From: Seison nebaliae
Taxonomy: Eukaryota > Rotifera > Pararotatoria > Seisonacea > Seisonidae
Direction of reading: 5' to 3'
Length of the DNA stretch: 45,325 nt
Assembly: GCA_023231475.1 (NCBI GenBank)
Contig: JALJEE010000421.1
Location: 1 to 45,325 of the forward strand
In this document: one piece after another, positions 22,823-34,105 of the stretch
Numbering within the stretch: the first letter of the stretch is position 1
How the letters are laid out: every line of letters starts with the position of its first letter
Made by a program: the position numbers and the translations under genes
The notes under the pieces: generated by a model
Database searches by the model: none
What the model saw: only the letters and a program-made list of their open reading frames with translations
Told to the model about the DNA's origin: nothing

Positions 22823-23373
22823 GATGGATTTTTTATTAAATTGTTCGTTGAATAAAATGCACAATCAAATGACCATTCTTCTTTTTAGTTATTTAGAGCG
22901 GGAGCAGAAAACTCTTTGTTGTATTATCGTTCTTACTTTCGTTTATGGTGATGATGAAAAAAATTCGATGAATTTCACATATAGAATTGAGGAGCAGTAA
23001 TTAATTGAGACAATCGGTATCGATCCAATAATCATTCAGCGATGGAAATGTACATGTCCTTTCTATCTGCGTTTGATTACGTTCGTCGATTGATCAGCAG
23101 CATCTGTTTCCTTAAAATACACACATTATTGCACTCCAGAAAATACTGTTGTTGTTGATAATCATCGAAAAAAAATAATAAATATTTTCATTCACTCCTT
23201 CCTTTATGTTGATGAGTTTCGGCGAAGGGAAATTAGCGGGAGGTTTACCTGCCATCCACCGAACTTTATCAAACTTCTTCTAAAACAATTTTCACTTTCA
23301 AATTTCTTAGCTTACAATTCACTTATTTCCAATGATTTCTCATCAATCCATAAATTATTCCATATAAATATTC

Positions 23374-23425
23374 TACACACTCACATACACACACATACAC
23401 ACACACACACACACACATACAATCA
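23374..23425. repeat. CA microsatellite
   Basis: Imperfect then perfect CA dinucleotide repeat with TACA interruptions. Confidence 0.9.
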
Positions 23426-23660
23426 CATAACATTTTCTCATCATTTTATATAATTGCATTCCAATAATAATACACAGAAGAGTTGGAGAGTTGCAATATC
23501 CAAAAACAGAAGGAAAGTACAGATTGGAGGGTATCAGACGAATAAGAAATTATCATAATTACAAAACAATTAATTGGTAGAACATTTTTTTCAATCATCA
23601 TTGTTATTCTTCTTCTACTGCCGCTACTACTCTACTCTCAACTACTTCAAATAGAATATT

Positions 23661-23690
23661 CAAACACACACACACACACACACACACACA
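23661..23690. repeat. CA microsatellite
   Basis: Nearly perfect CA repeat, about 13 units. Confidence 0.9.
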
Positions 23691-25307
23691 AAGACGCACA
23701 TGTACGTCATAAAAAGAAAAGATATGGATGAAATTACATTAAAAGAAAGTTGATAATTCAATTCGTGTCTGATGGATATTGTCAGGAAATTAATTGTTTG
23801 TTCTTTACTTATTCACCCGAACTATTCCATTTCAATAGAAGTCCGATAATTGTTTGATATTTCTGATTGTATTATTTTATAATCTCTTCTTATCTCCACA
23901 TACGTCATCATCGCATCATGATCATATATCGAATATTCACTTGTGAAAAATTATAATGGAGATTACACAATAATCTCTTATTCCGCAAGATAATTCCAAT
24001 TAGAAAATCTGAATAATTTTTCGGGAAAGGAATTGCATAACTGACTCATTTAGACAATCGTGAAATATGAAGAATTGATATTGATACATAAATGTAATCA
24101 GGAGGAGGAAATGAAAGAAAAACATAAAAAAGATATTAGAGAATTGCTTTTAGAAAACGAAAATATTTTTTCCTTCTAAAGCATACACGTCTCGAACGAA
24201 CAGCAAAACATTTTTATTTTCCTAATTGTCTTTTTACTTCAAAATTCATCCTTTTATTTCCAATGAAAGACGTTCATTTTCGTTACAATCGTTTTCGATG
24301 AATTTTCTTATTCATCTTTTTTTTAAAGAATAATAATCTCGCCTTCTTTTTCTTCTTTGAAATAGAGTTTCGAATTTACTTTGCCACTTATCTGTTGTCT
24401 TTCATTACTCATTATCATGATGATGTTGGTAGTTTGTCGCGTAGGAAAGAAGATGTTAGCGGAGGAGTAGTTCAAGCCCTTTTAAACCGTTCTAATGGAA
24501 ATAATAGATGAAATCATACAAATACTTTCATCATAAACATTTTAGGGAGAACAGAAAAGAATTTTGTTCAATTAGACGATTAATCGAGTCTCGATCGAGA
24601 TCGTTTACATTTTCCAAGTTTTGAAAAGTTTTTTAAGTCATTCTCTTCTTGTTTGGTTGCCTCTAAGAAAAACGTTCAAGATGATAAGATGTTATCATTC
24701 TGTGATGAGGTAATCACTTCTGTCTCTCTGCTTTCCGCAAATTTCTTTATCATTTGACGATTAATTAAGTTGGTGAATACTTTACTTGTTTCTCCTCCAC
24801 TCTCTCTCCATTTCGGTTATAAATTATTTACATCTCGAAACAGTTTGCTGTGGGAAACTGATGAAGAATGATCATTTCAAAAATGAGGTACTATAATTAA
24901 ATTACTGTAATGTTCGATCATAAAACTATTTGAATACGATTTGTACATATTACAACAAATTGTTGTCAAGAATATATATATACATACGTATAACCAGACC
25001 AAACGGAGTTTAATTTCATAAAATTTTAAATAATTTAAAGAAACGTCGAACTATTAATTTACTCGTATTGTTTATCTAGGGATTCTTTGAAAATGACCAA
25101 TTGTATTAGGAAATGAATATATATATACCTCCAAATTTTCAAACATAATTCGACGTTTATCAATTTCATTCATTCCTTCTAGTATTGACAAAATTTGTGA
25201 GTTGAAATTAATGAAATATTAAAAGTCTTAGGAAATCAAATTTAAAAAAGATCATCAACTTTTAACTTTATTGGAAAATAATTTAAGAGTGAAAATAAAA
25301 AAAATGA

Positions 25308-26039
25308 TTAATGATGTTTAGGGTAAATTATCTTTTCATAATAAACTGCTTCATCACGTTTACAATTACCTGAATTTAATATTTGAGTATCGAAGTAGAC
25401 GTTAGCGGGACAGGATGGACATTTCATTATGTTCAAACCTATATCTAGACACATCTCAACTTGTTGAATATATTGTTTATCGTCATGACGATGACATATC
25501 AATTGATAAGAATCGGCTCCTAATGTTTCATCAAGAACATGATAGAACTGTTCGATATCAAATTGCTTATCGTTTTCTGGGAATATCGATGATTTCTCAA
25601 ACATTCTCGTCATATTATATTTCTCATTTAACTGTAACCCATCAGAGAAGTAATCTAATTGAGAGTTTATGTGAGGCAATTGGATGGCACACGTTCCATG
25701 TTTCAACCACTCATGCTCCCATAAACCGTAAACGGAACCGTTAAACATATCTGGCCAGAATTCCATCAGTTTTCCGAAAATCGGTTCGAGAGCTACTGGT
25801 CTCAAATGGCTTGTTCTGTTGCAGTAATTGGGTCCTTTCTCACAACCTTCATCTGGCCACAAACCATGAACGGTCCATGTTGTCACATTGGAAGAGAAGT
25901 TGCAATGTTTGGTAGCCATGCACATGGTTTGAGGCCAGACTTGTGCGTATGTAAAATGGTCGAAATTATATGACTCGTTCAGGTGAATGAGAAAAGTGAA
26001 AAAGAACAGAAACATTGAAAATTTGATCAGATGTGACAT
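25308..26039 (-). CDS. RNASET2: Secreted ribonuclease T2
   Basis: Endoribonuclease of the RNase T2 family, which cuts single-stranded RNA in lysosomes or outside the cell. Single exon, 243 residues from ATG 26039. Residues 1-23 are a signal peptide. Both active-site blocks are intact: CAS I WTVHGLWP (catalytic His58) and CAS II WEHEWLKHGTC (His109, Glu110, Lys113, His114). Paired cysteines and several N-glycosylation sites (NSS-, NVT- and NRT-type) fit a secreted glycoprotein. Length matches the family. No introns, unlike most spliced genes nearby. It follows CDC45 on the same strand after a 666-bp gap, with no sign of co-transcription. Confidence 0.96.
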   Translation of the reverse strand: MSHLIKFSMFLFFFTFLIHLNESYNFDHFTYAQVWPQTMCMATKHCNFSSNVTTWTVHGLWPDEGCEKGPNYCNRTSHLRPVALEPIFGKLMEFWPDMFNGSVYGLWEHEWLKHGTCAIQLPHINSQLDYFSDGLQLNEKYNMTRMFEKSSIFPENDKQFDIEQFYHVLDETLGADSYQLICHRHDDKQYIQQVEMCLDIGLNIMKCPSCPANVYFDTQILNSGNCKRDEAVYYEKIIYPKHH

Positions 26040-26705
26040 GATTGATGGTGTTGGAGAATCTGAATGACAAATAAAGTTTAATTTAATCGATTTCCTTTTT
26101 GGTCATGTTCTCTTTATTTATGTAGATAATTCGATGTTGTCGAATGATGATTTTTAGTATGGTTATCAGGAGATTATTCTTAAAGAAACATTCTTCATAA
26201 TTCTCACGGTCATTTCTCAATTCTCCTTTTCTCTTCTCAAAAATATTAATTAGAACATCATATAATATATATGAGACAACGGATTGGGAATGATTTTTTT
26301 ATGGAATCTTTTATTGTTATCTCACTCGATTTTTTGAAGGACATTTCCTCCCCTTTCACTAACACGTAAATGTGAAGTAATTTATTAAATACTGAATAAA
26401 TAAATAATGAAATTTTAATATTTTATGACCAGATTGCCATAATAGTTTTATCGTGCAAGTGACCATTTTAATGTTATTAATTCGTCCTTCTTGGATGAGT
26501 AAGAGAGTAAGAAGGTTTACTTGGAACATATGAAAGGAATAATAATTCAGAAAATTTGATAGAATTGGTAAACTTAAAAGATTTATTTGAAAAAAAAAAG
26601 ATATTGGTCAAATGATGACTGATTTGATAACATTATAAGATTGATAAATAAATTATATTTCAATAAAAAAATGTAAATGGAAGAAAGAGGAGTTAGATGC
26701 GACAT
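26040..26705. other. Intergenic region between CDC45 and RNase T2
   Basis: AT-rich, no exon recognised. Contains AATAAA-type signals for the end of CDC45 on the minus strand (near 26660) and presumably the RNase T2 promoter. Confidence 0.5.
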
Positions 26706-28730
26706 CTATTCATTAAGAACGTCATCGAGAGAATTGAGGAAATCTTGTCGTTGATCTTTATCGATGAGGAATGCAGAATTATCAAAGAATTCGAAATAAC
26801 ATCTCAAATCGGGCGATATGGTAGCATTGGCTGTAAATGCGGCAGTCATCATATTGCATAAAGTGGATCCATGATATTCGCCATCTTCACCATCAATCGT
26901 CGATAATGATGGAACAGATAAGACGAGATAATGGTCTGGAAATGTTTGAGTATCACAACTGATGATAAATGGAAGACGTCGCATCTTCTTATTCTTTTTT
27001 TTCGAATTGATGACGGTGAATAGAATGAGAAGATATGTCGACAACAATCGTAAAGTAACAACATAACCGAGATTATAAGAATCCTGTAATTTCTTATCTA
27101 ACATTAGATAGAGGAATGAATTTGTGGAAGAGATTGTGTTCGATTCTAACAGAATACAAATTTGAGTTAACAATTGCATTAAATGTTTCTTTGCTACCGC
27201 CACTCCATTTGTACAAAGGAAATTTGAATGACGATTAAGACAATGAAGTGCTAATTCTAATCGGGAAAATCCAGATCCATTCACCATAGTAATGACGGAA
27301 TTATTTTTCTCATTATTCTTCTCTCCATTCGCTTGTCCTGTTGTTTCGTTGAATAGATCTTGAGATGGTTTGTCAATTGTCGATGTGAATGATTCTTGTG
27401 ATGAACGAATCGATTGAGAATTGGAATGAGTTCCATGCATCTTATAAAAATGATTTCTCGCCATTGTATAATGTAATTTGTCGGAAGGATTCTCAATAAT
27501 TGCTTGAATAATTCGAGCTGCATCTAATGCATTCACTTCATCTTTATGTCCATAAATTGTGACGAAAGTATCGACGAATAAATCTGATGTCTCATAACCA
27601 TATTTTCGTTGATTCTTTTCTAATTGTAAATGAAGTGGCAGATTATTTCGATATTTCGATTCCATATATTGATATGATTGTTGTGCTTGAATAATTGGAA
27701 TTCCCAAATCTGCCAGGAATTCTCTCAAATGTTGTTTGCCTTGGACCGACCACGTCTTGAATAATAACATTGTGGCGATGGAATAATTCATTGATTCATA
27801 CAACGACCAATGACGAAGTAGAGTTAAATTTATTTCATTTCTAGAATGAATATTATTAAAATAAATTTCGTTTAATGATGACACATTCTCATTAACTTGA
27901 TCACATTGTAAAATTTCATTTCCCATCGTCGTCATCGATTCCAATCGATGAGAATGACGTAAAACATGAGATTGTAATTCAATCACACATTCCTGATAAC
28001 GATCGAAATCGATCTTATAATGAATATATTGATCACTCACACCAACACAAGCATACCAGAGAAGATGTGTTGTATCTAATGACAATTTCCATGATAAATT
28101 GAATAATAATAATGCTGATGATTTGGAATGATACGAATATTTCATATATTCAAATAAAATCTCTTCACGACGTCTTAACCATTCTTGTTTTTTTTCATTT
28201 CTTTTAATTCTCCGATCAATTCTTTTCATTCCTTCTCCCAAATTTTCATCATCATTCTCACTATCACTACTACTTTCATCATCCGAATCGTCATTATCAA
28301 AATCCCCGTTAATCACATCGGACAGTTGAGGGAGATGTCTCGTTTCATCTTCAATCAAATCGGAATGAAGAAGTATTCGAATTTGTTTTCTATTATAAAT
28401 GTTATGAATGTGGATAGGTCGAGCGGAATCAATAATGAAAAAGATCGTATCTTCATTATCAGCTGATAAATAATCGACAACGTCAAAGAAACAACCACAA
28501 TTCAATAGAATAAAATATTTACATTCTCTCTTCATCAATTGATATTGAGTTTGGATGTCACCTCTCAATGTCACGATATTTACACTGTATTTGATCTGTT
28601 GTGACTGAAGGAGATGTTGGAGGATTTTCCATGAACATAAACCATCAACATCGATATTGACAAGTACCAGAACTTTGGAACGTGAAAGAACGTGGAAGAA
28701 TTCATTGACATCATCTTGAACGAGAACCAT
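26706..28730 (-). CDS. cdc45: CDC45, replication initiation factor (CMG helicase subunit)
   Basis: CDC45 joins MCM2-7 and GINS to form the replicative helicase in the nucleus. Single frame of 674 residues from ATG 28730. The N-terminus has the degenerate DHH-phosphoesterase signature: VLVLVNIDVDGLCSWKILQH, then YFILLNCG and DTIFFIIDSARPIHIHNIYN. An acidic Asp/Ser/Glu loop (about 145-170) is followed by a Lys/Arg helix, as in other CDC45 proteins. Further family blocks are LLWYACVGVSDQY and GFSRLELALHCL, and the C-terminus contains PDHYLVLSVPSL. It is about 100 residues longer than vertebrate CDC45, mostly because of a Ser/Asn/Glu-rich insertion at about 435-490. The absence of introns is notable in this window. 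Confidence 0.96.
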   Translation of the reverse strand: MVLVQDDVNEFFHVLSRSKVLVLVNIDVDGLCSWKILQHLLQSQQIKYSVNIVTLRGDIQTQYQLMKRECKYFILLNCGCFFDVVDYLSADNEDTIFFIIDSARPIHIHNIYNRKQIRILLHSDLIEDETRHLPQLSDVINGDFDNDDSDDESSSDSENDDENLGEGMKRIDRRIKRNEKKQEWLRRREEILFEYMKYSYHSKSSALLLFNLSWKLSLDTTHLLWYACVGVSDQYIHYKIDFDRYQECVIELQSHVLRHSHRLESMTTMGNEILQCDQVNENVSSLNEIYFNNIHSRNEINLTLLRHWSLYESMNYSIATMLLFKTWSVQGKQHLREFLADLGIPIIQAQQSYQYMESKYRNNLPLHLQLEKNQRKYGYETSDLFVDTFVTIYGHKDEVNALDAARIIQAIIENPSDKLHYTMARNHFYKMHGTHSNSQSIRSSQESFTSTIDKPSQDLFNETTGQANGEKNNEKNNSVITMVNGSGFSRLELALHCLNRHSNFLCTNGVAVAKKHLMQLLTQICILLESNTISSTNSFLYLMLDKKLQDSYNLGYVVTLRLLSTYLLILFTVINSKKKNKKMRRLPFIISCDTQTFPDHYLVLSVPSLSTIDGEDGEYHGSTLCNMMTAAFTANATISPDLRCYFEFFDNSAFLIDKDQRQDFLNSLDDVLNE

Positions 28731-29277
28731 GATTCTTGAATGATTTTATCGATCTTAACAAATCGATAATGATTTCGAATTTTTCGAAACTTTTCGGGAA
28801 ATTTTGATTGTTAAATTTAATTTAATCGATTTATTTTTAAAATCAATATTTCTTTTTTTTTTAAATTATGAAAAATTGGAAGTAAACTCTCCATCGAACA
28901 AGAACGTTAATGATGATTGGATATGTCCATCAATAAATCAATGAAATGATGGAAGGAAATGAGAAATGGAAATGTTAAGCCAGAATTTTTAGAATTTCTA
29001 ATAAATTTTTCTTTTTCTCTTAATGTGTTGGGAATGATTTGATTTGATTATTTGAAATGAATTTTTTTCATCATTCATTCTCTCTTCCTCTCTTTCTTCA
29101 ATTCTCAACAATTGGAAAGAATGTTGAGAAATTGAGAAATAAGATATTTTTTAAATTTTCTTTTAATTATTCGAGAAATTTCTTCTTTTTTTTTCAAATT
29201 ATGTAAAGAAATTTGAAATTATGTAATTTCTATTAAAGTCTTCTCTTTTTTCACAGATATTCTTTTTTTAAAAGAAA
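28731..29277. promoter_or_regulatory. Bidirectional promoter region of CDC45 and RAD23
   Basis: The start codons of CDC45 (minus) and RAD23 (plus) face away from each other across 547 bp with no exon between, so both promoters must lie here. The RAD23 side is pyrimidine-rich (TTTTTTCACAG at about 29248-29258), which could be a leader intron or trans-splice acceptor. This is inferred from layout only. Confidence 0.5.
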
Positions 29278-30542
29278 ATGACCATCTCATTAAACTTCTC
29301 GACTATCGGACCGCCCAAAAAAAATTTCACGTTAGAATTCTCCGAAGATACGTCAGTGAAGGAAGTGAAACGTCAAGTTTTGGAAGAAACAAAATTAGTG
29401 GTAAATTCTTATCAGAATTTGGCATTGCTCTGTAATGGTTCGACATTTCAGGATTTTGTTGTCTTGAAAATTTTTTATAATTTTTAGGTGTGAAATTGAA
29501 TGATGACGAGAAGTCGTTAAATGATTATCAATTGAAAGGAAATGAGAAAGTTATCGTTATGATTTTCAAGGCGAAATCGATTCCAGCACCAAAATCGGAA
29601 AAGAATGAGGATAAGAAGAAAGTGGAAGAAGAGATTAATAAGAAGGAATCAGAAAAAGTAGAAGAAGGGAAAAAAAAAGAAGAAAAAGTTGATGAAGAGA
29701 AACCGAAAGAAATAAAGAAAGAAACGAGACCAGAAGAAGCATTTTTAACCAAAGATGATTATTCAACTGCAGTTGCGTCTATTATGAGTATGGGATTTGA
29801 GAAGGAACAAGTGGAGAAAGCGTTAATGAAATCATATAATAATCCTGCACGAGCAGTCGAATATATTTTAAGTGGGAAACTAGACGCTCCAGAACCGGCT
29901 GCTACTTCCGAAAATCCGTTAACTGCTCAAGGTCTCTTCCAATAATTTCTTCCAATATTTTTATAATCTCATTTTTAGAACCAACGGCACCTGCCGCTTC
30001 CACTGATATGACAGGTGAGAATTCAGCAGATTCATTGAGGCAATTGGTGAATTCGCCGATGTTCGATCAATTTCGTCAATTGCTCCGTGAAAATCCTGAA
30101 GCTCTCCCAGTCATTCTAAATCGAATAGCGGAAGAGAATCCGGAAATGTTCCAAGTTAATTTGAATTTTGAATAAATTTTGAAAAAATAATTAATTCGTT
30201 GGAATAGTTGATGGATGAGAATCGAGAACAATTCTATCGATTACTTCAAAATCCACCAGAAGGATTGAATGAATCAGCAAATAATCAAGGAAATATTCCA
30301 CCATCATCTAGTGTTAATCAGGAAGGAACGATTACTATTCAATTGACAGAAGAACAGCGACAATCAATTGAACGAGTTAATTTTATAAAAAGAAATAAAT
30401 TATCTCAATCATTTTCATAAAGTTAAAAGAATTAGGATTCTCCGAAATAATGGCCGTCCAAGCATTTATGGCTTGCGAATGTGATGAGAATTTAGCAGCA
30501 AATTTCCTCTTCCAAAATAACAATATGGATAATGACGATTGA
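29278..30542 (+). CDS. rad23: RAD23, proteasome shuttle and nucleotide-excision-repair factor
   Basis: RAD23 carries ubiquitinated cargo to the proteasome and stabilises XPC in DNA repair. Five exons: 29278-29437, 29488-29931, 29979-30154, 30208-30375 and 30423-30542; introns 50, 47, 53 and 47 bp; 355 residues. All four family domains are present in order. A ubiquitin-like domain (1-80) includes the exon junction [19 protein letters not shown] Lys/Glu-rich linker follows. UBA1 lies at about 145-184 ([15 protein letters not shown]). The XPC-binding domain is at about 205-262 ([20 protein letters not shown]). UBA2 closes the protein ([19 protein letters not shown]). Length is normal for the family. 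The first frame runs through intron 1 to the acceptor TAG, so an unspliced reading would miss most of the protein. Confidence 0.97.
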
Positions 30543-30978
30543 TGAGAGAGGAACGAAGGATTTTATTATTTCATTTTATTAAACAAAAAAAAACTGGCTC
30601 CATAAATCGTAGTTCCATGAACATTAAATTTTTTCATTAGATGAACAGATAAAAATTCCGAATAAATGGAAAAATATTCACTTTTATCTTTTTTTCCAAC
30701 AACAAAATCCTTTGAGAAATTTCATTAAATTGTTTTTCAATAATATCTCACTCATATCGAAAAGGAAATTAAAAGAATTTGTATACAATCATCTCCTTCT
30801 CAACTTTGACATAAATCCAAAAAAAAACCTTGATAAGTTCTTTGTAGAGAATGCGATAGTGATTTTCCATTCGTCGTCATGGCAACCTCCCAAATTGACA
30901 TTTTAATCGTAAACTTTGTTTTCTTCACATTTTTGGAATAAATGTTCTTCCATTTTATGATTTTTTATCCAATCAACA
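30543..30978. other. Short intergenic region, RAD23 to LRR gene
   Basis: Same-strand neighbours separated by 436 bp. An AATAAA-like signal follows RAD23 at about 30662. No exon seen. Confidence 0.5.
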
Positions 30979-32816
30979 ATGAAGTCGTTGCCTCCACTTG
31001 TGAGACAACCAAAATTTCCCAAATTGAGACCCATATTTCATGATCAGCCGTCTGATGAGATCGACGATATGTTGTATGGAGAACTTAAAACAATCACATC
31101 TAATACATCGAGACCATCATCATCATTATCATCGTCTACCGTTCTCGGGAAAGATGAGAATGCGTCTTTCTTTTTGACGTCAGATGAACATCTCTCCGAG
31201 TTACATTGGAAGAATGTGAAGAAGATTTCAAAATTGTCTTCAGAAAAATTACCTATTATCGCACAATCGAATAAATCGAATAAGAAATGTCTGAGTAAAG
31301 CGACGATCAGTATAAAACCTGATTTGTCGACACTTCATCAATATTATCAGAGAAGAAAAGATTTATTCAATTTATCATCTGACAGAATGGGGAAAGTGAT
31401 GATGAATACTCCAACAAATACGAACCGTGGAATGTTTTCACCAATTACCGAACAATTAGATTTGAAGGAACGAAATAAAATCGTATCAATCGTCAATTTA
31501 TCAGAGAAACAATTGAAGTCTTCCGAATTTTGCTCAAATCTCTTCCTACCGTTGAAAAATCCATCACAATTCCATATGGAAAAATTGAATCATGAATTCT
31601 TCGGTCGATACCAGAATGGACAATCAGTCAATATCAGTCGATCGAAATTGAACTACTGTCGAAACTTTACCAAGAATCGTCATCGCATTCCTCAACATAT
31701 TGAGAGTTTGATGGAGAAATGTTCAAGTTATGTGAGTAGTAGTAACTTGAATAATTATTTAAGCTTATCATCACAATCCATTCGATCATGTATTCAATCA
31801 TATCAACGATCTAAATCAGCTATAGTGATAACATTGGGAGACGATGAGACGAATAATCATAGAAAGCTCAAGAAGAATTGGAAACGATTCCATTCTGCAT
31901 ATCCCATACCAACATCTCGTATGAGTGAGAGAGATATGAAAGAGAATGTCGATAGAATTGATGTGGCTGTATTAGATTGTCTGTTAGAGAATAATGGAGA
32001 GTTGTTAGATTTGAAAGGACAATTCTTGGGAAGAATTCATCATAATCATTTCAATTCAATTAAATTAACATTAATATCATTAGATTTATCTTACAATATG
32101 TTTGAAGTTCATTTTCTCCCAATATTTATTATTGTCCAGAATATTAATGAACAATTCAAATTTATTTTAGACGATTCCTACAACGTTAGAGTCGTGTAAA
32201 CAATTAAAAGTGTTGAATGTTCGAAATAATCCGATAAAAAGAATTCCAAAATTCTTGTTCGACAACATAAACTTACAACATCTCAATTTATCGTTCTGTC
32301 TATTAAATTCGATCGATTACGAGTTTTATTTGAATATTTTGTTTTTTCGAATTATTTATTTTTTTAGTTTAATCGGAAATTCAGACGAATTAACAATCGA
32401 TATCAGTTTCAATAATTTATCGATTCTACCAAACATCTCACAAATTCATCAAATAGTCAAGTTAATTAATGTTTTATTAGAAAAAATAAAAATTTAATAA
32501 AATTATTTGTCTGTGGAAATATGTAGAAAGAGAGTAAGAATGAATCTAATCGGCAATGTTGACTTAATCGATGTGTTGAGTGAGGAGAGGAATGAATTGG
32601 GAAAATTTGAAGATAATTTCAATATTGAAAAATAAAATTTCCATCGATCATTTTGCTTTCTTTCTTGTAAATTTGGTAATTGTGACAGCAGATGTATCTG
32701 AAATGTTCGATCCTTTAGTAAAGGAGATAACTGATGTGATGATTCCGTTCGAAGCGCGAACGTCGTGGTCTTTCTGCAAATTATTTGCTACATTAGTCGA
32801 CCTGTATTGGAAATAA
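30979..32816 (+). CDS. Leucine-rich-repeat protein with long disordered N-terminus
   Basis: Exons 30979-32106, 32171-32322, 32368-32460, 32527-32579 and 32689-32816 join in phase to 517 residues. Residues 1 to about 355 are Ser/Lys/Asn-rich and probably disordered. From about 360 there are four to five leucine-rich repeats: LTLISLDLSYNMFETIP, LKVLNVRNNPIKRIPKFLF, LQHLNLSFCLLNSI, LTIDISFNNLSILPNI. The spacing (LxxLDLSxNxxxxIP) is that of intracellular SDS22/Shoc2-like repeats. A helical tail follows (FEARTSWSFCKLFATLVDLY). No signal peptide or membrane segment, so a cytosolic or nuclear scaffold is likely. The last two introns (66 bp; 109 bp with GTGAGG) rest on phase only. No named family recognised. 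Confidence 0.75.
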
Positions 32817-33199
32817 TGGAAAGAATTAAAATTAAGATTGAATAAATTGGAAAATTTAATAAATTTAAATTCCCGAAATCAAAAAGCAAACAATTAAACT
32901 AGCCAAATGACAATTCAATTGGAAATAGCGAAAAAGAAGATGTTTTAGAACAGAATTTTCCAATTCCCAACAGAAAAAAATTAGAAAATCATCGAGTCGT
33001 TTTTTCGAAGCGACCACGCGAATGGAAATCAATAGATACTGTAGAAAATGGATATAAGAGAGAAGAGAATGAATCATTTATTAATCGATATAAAATCATT
33101 TCTTTTAAAGGAATAATAATGATAAAGAGGTGAGATTGAATAAAATATAAAAGGAAGTTCTCATTTGAAAAAAGAATAAGGTTATAATGCCAAATAAAA
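32817..33199. other. Intergenic region between convergent genes
   Basis: Between the stop of the LRR gene and the stop of the 162-aa gene. AT-rich, with AATAAA signals. No exon supported. Confidence 0.45.
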
Positions 33200-34029
33200 T
33201 TATACCGTAATTCCTTGTATTATACTATCATCACTACTCCTATTACTACTAGTTGGTTTATTTTGAGTGGAATGGTGTGATTGATAAAAACTACCGTTGT
33301 TCATTCTTTGTTTATCAGTTATTAAATGTAACTGTGTCGGTTTGGAACTAATTGGAATAGATTTTAATTTAAATAATATCTCTTCATGCTCATCTACTCA
33401 ACAAAGGTCAAAAGAAAAGTGAATTAATTAAATTAAAACAATTTAATTAATAGGAAACAAATTCAAATTGGAAGAAAAGAAATTATAAGAAAGAAAATAC
33501 AAAAAGAAAATTATCAGAAATGAGAAATATTTAAAGAGTTACTTTTCATTCTTTTCCCATTAGATACGTTGGGATCTATAACGTGGATTTTCGGGATTAA
33601 CGGCTGAAATTCTTGAAATTCTGGAGATTCAACAATTAGTGAACTGGAATTAGACATAATTGAAATAGTTCGATGAATTAAGTTAATATCATCACAATTA
33701 GTTCTATTCACAAATTAGGATAAAATAAAATTGAAGAAAAAAGACAACATAAAATAGTCGAATGGAGAATCTTTAGAAATATGCCCATTTAAATTAAAAA
33801 TTCGATTAATCTCTAAATTATTGCTTCTACAGTGTTAGTGGGAAATAAACAAATATAATTTTACCTTTCTCTCTCGATTATTTTTTGTAACAAAAGGAAA
33901 ATTATTGGAAATTAGGAAATTAGTTTGATTTCGAAATTAATCAACTGAATAAGAATTTTGTCGAAAGGGGAACTTCGTTGGAGTCGGTTTATTAAAAGAA
34001 CCGTGAGATAAAGGAGTGATATTCGTCAT
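33200..34029 (-). CDS. Spliced gene, 162 aa, family not recognised
   Basis: Four exons on the minus strand join in consistent phase: 33974-34029 (ATG 34029), 33749-33826, 33543-33703 and 33200-33393, ending at TAA; 162 residues. Introns are 147 bp (GTTCCC), 45 bp (GTTGTC...AATAG) and 149 bp (GTAACT...AGTAG). The product is hydrophilic, rich in Ser, Asn and Ile, with a central stretch EFQEFQPLIPKIHVIDPNVS and a Ser-rich tail. No signal peptide, membrane segment or domain I know. The 45-bp intron with matching phase is the strongest evidence; the first exon is the weakest. It lies just downstream of CDC50 on the same strand. Confidence 0.45.
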
Positions 34030-34105
34030 TTTAATATCGTTCGTCAGACAATGGGTTCTATATGTTTGGTTGGAAGCAGATGTTGAACGAAAGAAAATAG
34101 AAAGA

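Larger units (their letters stand above)
22823..25307. other. 2.5-kb intergenic region upstream of PIP4P, with CA microsatellites
   Basis: Lies between the PIP4P start and the RNase T2 stop. It holds two CA repeats (23374-23425 and 23661-23690). I found no exon on either strand. It probably includes the PIP4P promoter. Confidence 0.45.

Noticed and set aside
23374-23690. Paired CA repeats considered as part of a repeat array (CRISPR-like)
   Set aside because: Plain dinucleotide microsatellites in animal DNA, no spacer structure.
29438-29487. Treating RAD23 as a truncated 69-residue ubiquitin-like protein
   Set aside because: The stop is the TAG of a 50-bp intron acceptor; removing the intron restores the conserved ubiquitin-like fold and all later domains.
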